Below are positions 62,154 to 64,000 of a stretch of 64,000 nucleotides of DNA, one piece after another (within the stretch, counting starts at the first letter, position 1; the number at the start of each line of letters is the position of its first letter). Below the pieces are notes generated by a model, which saw only the letters and a list, made by a program, of their open reading frames with translations, did not search any database and was not told the origin of the DNA. Origin of the DNA: an uncultured cyanobacterium (GTDB lineage: Bacteria > Cyanobacteriota > Cyanobacteriia > PCC-6307 > Cyanobiaceae). The stretch is from the NCBI GenBank assembly GCA_903858015.1, contig CAIOGZ010000036.1, forward strand, positions 1 through 64,000, written 5' to 3'. The position numbers and the translations under genes were made by a program.

Positions 62154-63037
62154 TCAGATCACTCGCCACCACGGAGCCGCCAGCACATCGGCTGTGAGCC
62201 ATTCGACGCTGCTGCCGGTGTGGAGCAGGAGACCCGCTCGGGCCTTGTTGCCGTACTCGGCGCGGAAGCTGCGCAGGTGGGCGCAGTCCGCCAGTCGCGG
62301 CGATGCCGACGCCTTGACTTCGATCGGCAGCAGTTTGCCCCCGGCCTCGATCACGAAATCCACCTCCTCGCCGATGGTCGTGCGCCAATACCCCAGTTCC
62401 GCCCGAGCGACACCGGCATCGGCCGGCAGGCGCACCAGCAGGTAAGTGGTTTCCAGCAGGTTGAGCCAGCGGTGAACCGTGGGTTGCGGCAGCGCCACGT
62501 CGCGCCCCAGCTCCGTCTGGTTGAGGAGCTGCCCGAGGCGCAGGCAGGCCGCCTGCATCAGCCGGCGGAAATCCGGCAGTGAGCTGATCGCGGCCAGGTC
62601 CTGCAGGTCGCGCTCGAGATAGGTGCGCACGTAGCCGTCGAACCAGATGGCGCGCTCGGCGGAACTGGCCAGCTCGATGGCTGGTGTGGGAAAGCGATGC
62701 GCCAGCGCACGCCAATCCTCCTCATGGGCGTCCCCGCCGGCCAGCGAGCGATTCGGAAACTTGGCGCATCAAGAGCAGGTTCGCCGAACCTGTCAGCAGG
62801 AAGCGACCAGCGCTGCGGTTCCGATCGATGGCCCGCTTCACGCCGCGCGGCATCGAGCACGTCGAAGTCGTCCAGCGTGCGGTAAAGCCTTTCGCCTTGA
62901 ACGAGCTGCTCGGCCAGGGTGCTATTGCCGGTCTGCCGCGCGCCCGTGACCACAACAGCCGGCATCACCGCCAACCGCTCGGCGAGGGCGCCGCTGACCA
63001 AACGGGGAAGAGCATTCATGGAGCGGATGATTTTCAT
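62154..63037 (-). pseudogene. AAA-type ATPase, DUF4143 family, frameshifted and deleted
   Basis: Pieces in different frames spell the family. ATG 63019 (or 63037) begins MNALPRLVSGALAERLAVMP, followed by VVVTGARQTGNSTLAEQLVQ, where the Walker A Lys is Asn (AAT at 62924-62926). The next piece, RAIDRNRSAGRFLLTGSANLL then MRQVSESLAG, is in another frame. After that, MRTYLERDLQDLAAISSLPD, VHRWLNLLETTYLLVRLPAD and IGEEVDFVIEAGGKLLPIEV lie in a third. Between LVRLPADAGVA and AELGYWRTT, the family's middle part is missing. Such proteins are poorly understood ATPases often found beside toxin-antitoxin genes. This one cannot work. Confidence 0.85.
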
Positions 63038-63220
63038 TCACCACATGAATGCTTTATGGGCGGCCGCTGGGCTCGACGTGTCTTGATCGTGGCGGCCAGC
63101 TGTTTCGGGAAACCGCTGAGTTGCCCAGGCCAAGCGGCAGAGCGAGCTCCGCCACCACAGCGGTTGCCGCACAGCGACTGGAATGGTCACTATCGTTGGT
63201 ATCTACCGAGGAGGGCGTTC

Positions 63221-63454
63221 ATGGACACGGCGCGACTGTTCCAATCCGGCCGCAGTCAGGCCGTGCGACTGCCCAAGGACTACCGCTTCCGCGGCAGCGA
63301 GGTGGCCGTCAAGCACTTCGGCAATGGTGTGCTGCTGCTGCCGATCGATGACCCCTGGCAGACCCTGGAGGACGGACTGGCGGCGTTTGAACCGGGCTTC
63401 GTGCTGGAGCGCGACCAACCAGACCAGCAGCAACGCGAGCCGATCCAGCCGTGA
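63221..63454 (+). CDS. vapB: VapB-type antitoxin
   Basis: A 77-residue antitoxin beginning MDTARLFQSGRSQAVRLPKD, with RFRGSEVAVKHFGNGVLLLP, an AbrB/SpoVT-like or VapB DNA-binding fold, in the middle. The C-terminal LEDGLAAFEPGFVLERDQPD probably binds the toxin. ATG 63221 has an AGGAGG site at 63209-63214. Its stop overlaps the toxin start as GTGA. A nearly identical but broken copy lies at 60931. Confidence 0.88.
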   Translation: MDTARLFQSGRSQAVRLPKDYRFRGSEVAVKHFGNGVLLLPIDDPWQTLEDGLAAFEPGFVLERDQPDQQQREPIQP

Positions 63455-63852
63455 TCCTGCTCGACACCAACATCTGCATCCACATCATCAACGCCAGGCC
63501 AGCCGCTGTTCTGGAGCGCTTCAGGCAGTACCGGATGGGGGAGATCGGTGTGAGCAGCGTGGTGGCGGCGGAGTTGACCTACGGCGTGGTCAAGAGCGGC
63601 TCCAGTCGCAACCGACAGGCCCTGGAGATGTTCCTCGCGCCCCTGATCATCCTTCCCTTTGACGAAGCCGTGATCTGGGCCTACGGCGAGCTGCGCGCCG
63701 AACTCGAACGGCGCGGCACACCGATCGGTTCGCTGGACACGATGATCGCCGCCCATGCCATCCGCCAGCAGGCGCCGCTGGTGACCAACAACACCCGTGA
63801 ATTCGCCAGGGTGCCGGGGCTGCGACTGGAAAACTGGGTGCCAGGGGCCTGA
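63451..63852 (+). CDS. vapC: VapC-type PIN-domain toxin
   Basis: A 133-residue PIN protein starting at GTG 63451. LLDTNICIHIINARPAAVLE has the first Asp, GVSSVVAAELTYGVVKSGS the Glu region, GSLDTMIAAHAIRQQAPLVT the third acidic site, and NTREFARVPGL the fourth. It is a likely tRNA-cleaving ribonuclease, kept inactive by VapB (63221-63454). The operon is intact, unlike its remnant at 60931. From 63853 to 64000 no gene is recognised. Confidence 0.9.
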   Translation: MILLDTNICIHIINARPAAVLERFRQYRMGEIGVSSVVAAELTYGVVKSGSSRNRQALEMFLAPLIILPFDEAVIWAYGELRAELERRGTPIGSLDTMIAAHAIRQQAPLVTNNTREFARVPGLRLENWVPGA

Positions 63853-64000
63853 TCAGGCCATCGCCATTGCCCTGCCCCCGCCGCAGCTGCGCTCGTGGCC
63901 GCGGCCCCGAACCTCGATCTCCTGCGGAGGTGGTGTTGTCTCCGGGAGCTGACCCCGATGAGGAGCATCAGATCGTTGGCGGCCCATCAAGCTCCCCAAG

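Noticed and set aside
63035-63051. CATTCA-ccaca-TGAATG inverted repeat upstream of the ATPase remnant
   Set aside because: It is short and lies at the start of a dead gene; not enough to claim an operator.
1-64000. CRISPR array, tRNA or rRNA genes
   Set aside because: No regularly spaced repeats with unique spacers were seen, and no cloverleaf or rRNA signature was recognised by eye.

Overview
The window looks like a chromosome segment of a GC-rich picocyanobacterium of the freshwater Synechococcus/Cyanobium type. The evidence is a cyanobacterial division protein Ftn2/ZipN, a cyanoexosortase, a group 2 sigma-70 factor, ThiO, the argJ-coaE-gatB neighbourhood, and several HIP1 octamers (GCGATCGC at 24910, 30816, 37916, 43106, 47205 and 53826). 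The genus is inferred from gene content, not from a marker gene.

Layout. (1) 1-750: decayed IS21-type remnant with degenerate terminal repeats and a piece of the IstA transposase. (2) 752-4972, minus strand: CX5R phosphatase, exosortase-associated protein, exosortase and a membrane CapD/WbpM-type nucleotide-sugar 4,6-dehydratase. (3) 5260-29458, minus strand: a 20-gene glycan operon, mostly joined by ATGA/TGATG overlaps. It holds 13 glycosyltransferase ORFs, a polymerase/ligase-like membrane protein, a WecA/MraY-type initiating transferase, an O-carbamoyltransferase, two asparagine-synthetase homologues and two epimerases. (4) 30033-31175, plus strand: a TIGR03790-like protein. (5) 31129-34264, minus strand: galE, fcl and gmd for UDP-galactose and GDP-fucose. 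(6) 34602-59739: ordinary chromosome (Bax1, PhoH, rpsP, ffh, ftn2, pdhA, a sigma factor, nnr, mnmA, glf, cobQ, maf, argJ, coaE, gatB, a Crp-like regulator, thiO, ndk). (7) 59760-64000: a decay-prone region with gene fragments, two toxin-antitoxin pairs, a deletion derivative of one of them and a broken DUF4143-type ATPase.

How it fits together. Regions 2-5 would make nucleotide sugars (GDP-fucose, UDP-galactose, a 4-keto-6-deoxy sugar), start a lipid-linked glycan, build it with many transferases, decorate it with carbamoyl and amide groups, and polymerise or ligate it. An exosortase could anchor cell-surface proteins alongside. No flippase, chain-length regulator or ABC exporter is visible here, so export must be encoded elsewhere. 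The most striking observation is that two glycan genes carry long C/G homopolymers that put them out of frame: the initiating transferase (10 C at 6037-6046) and a GT4 (11 G at 22813-22823). This could be phase variation, decay or assembly error.

No tRNA, rRNA or CRISPR array was recognised.
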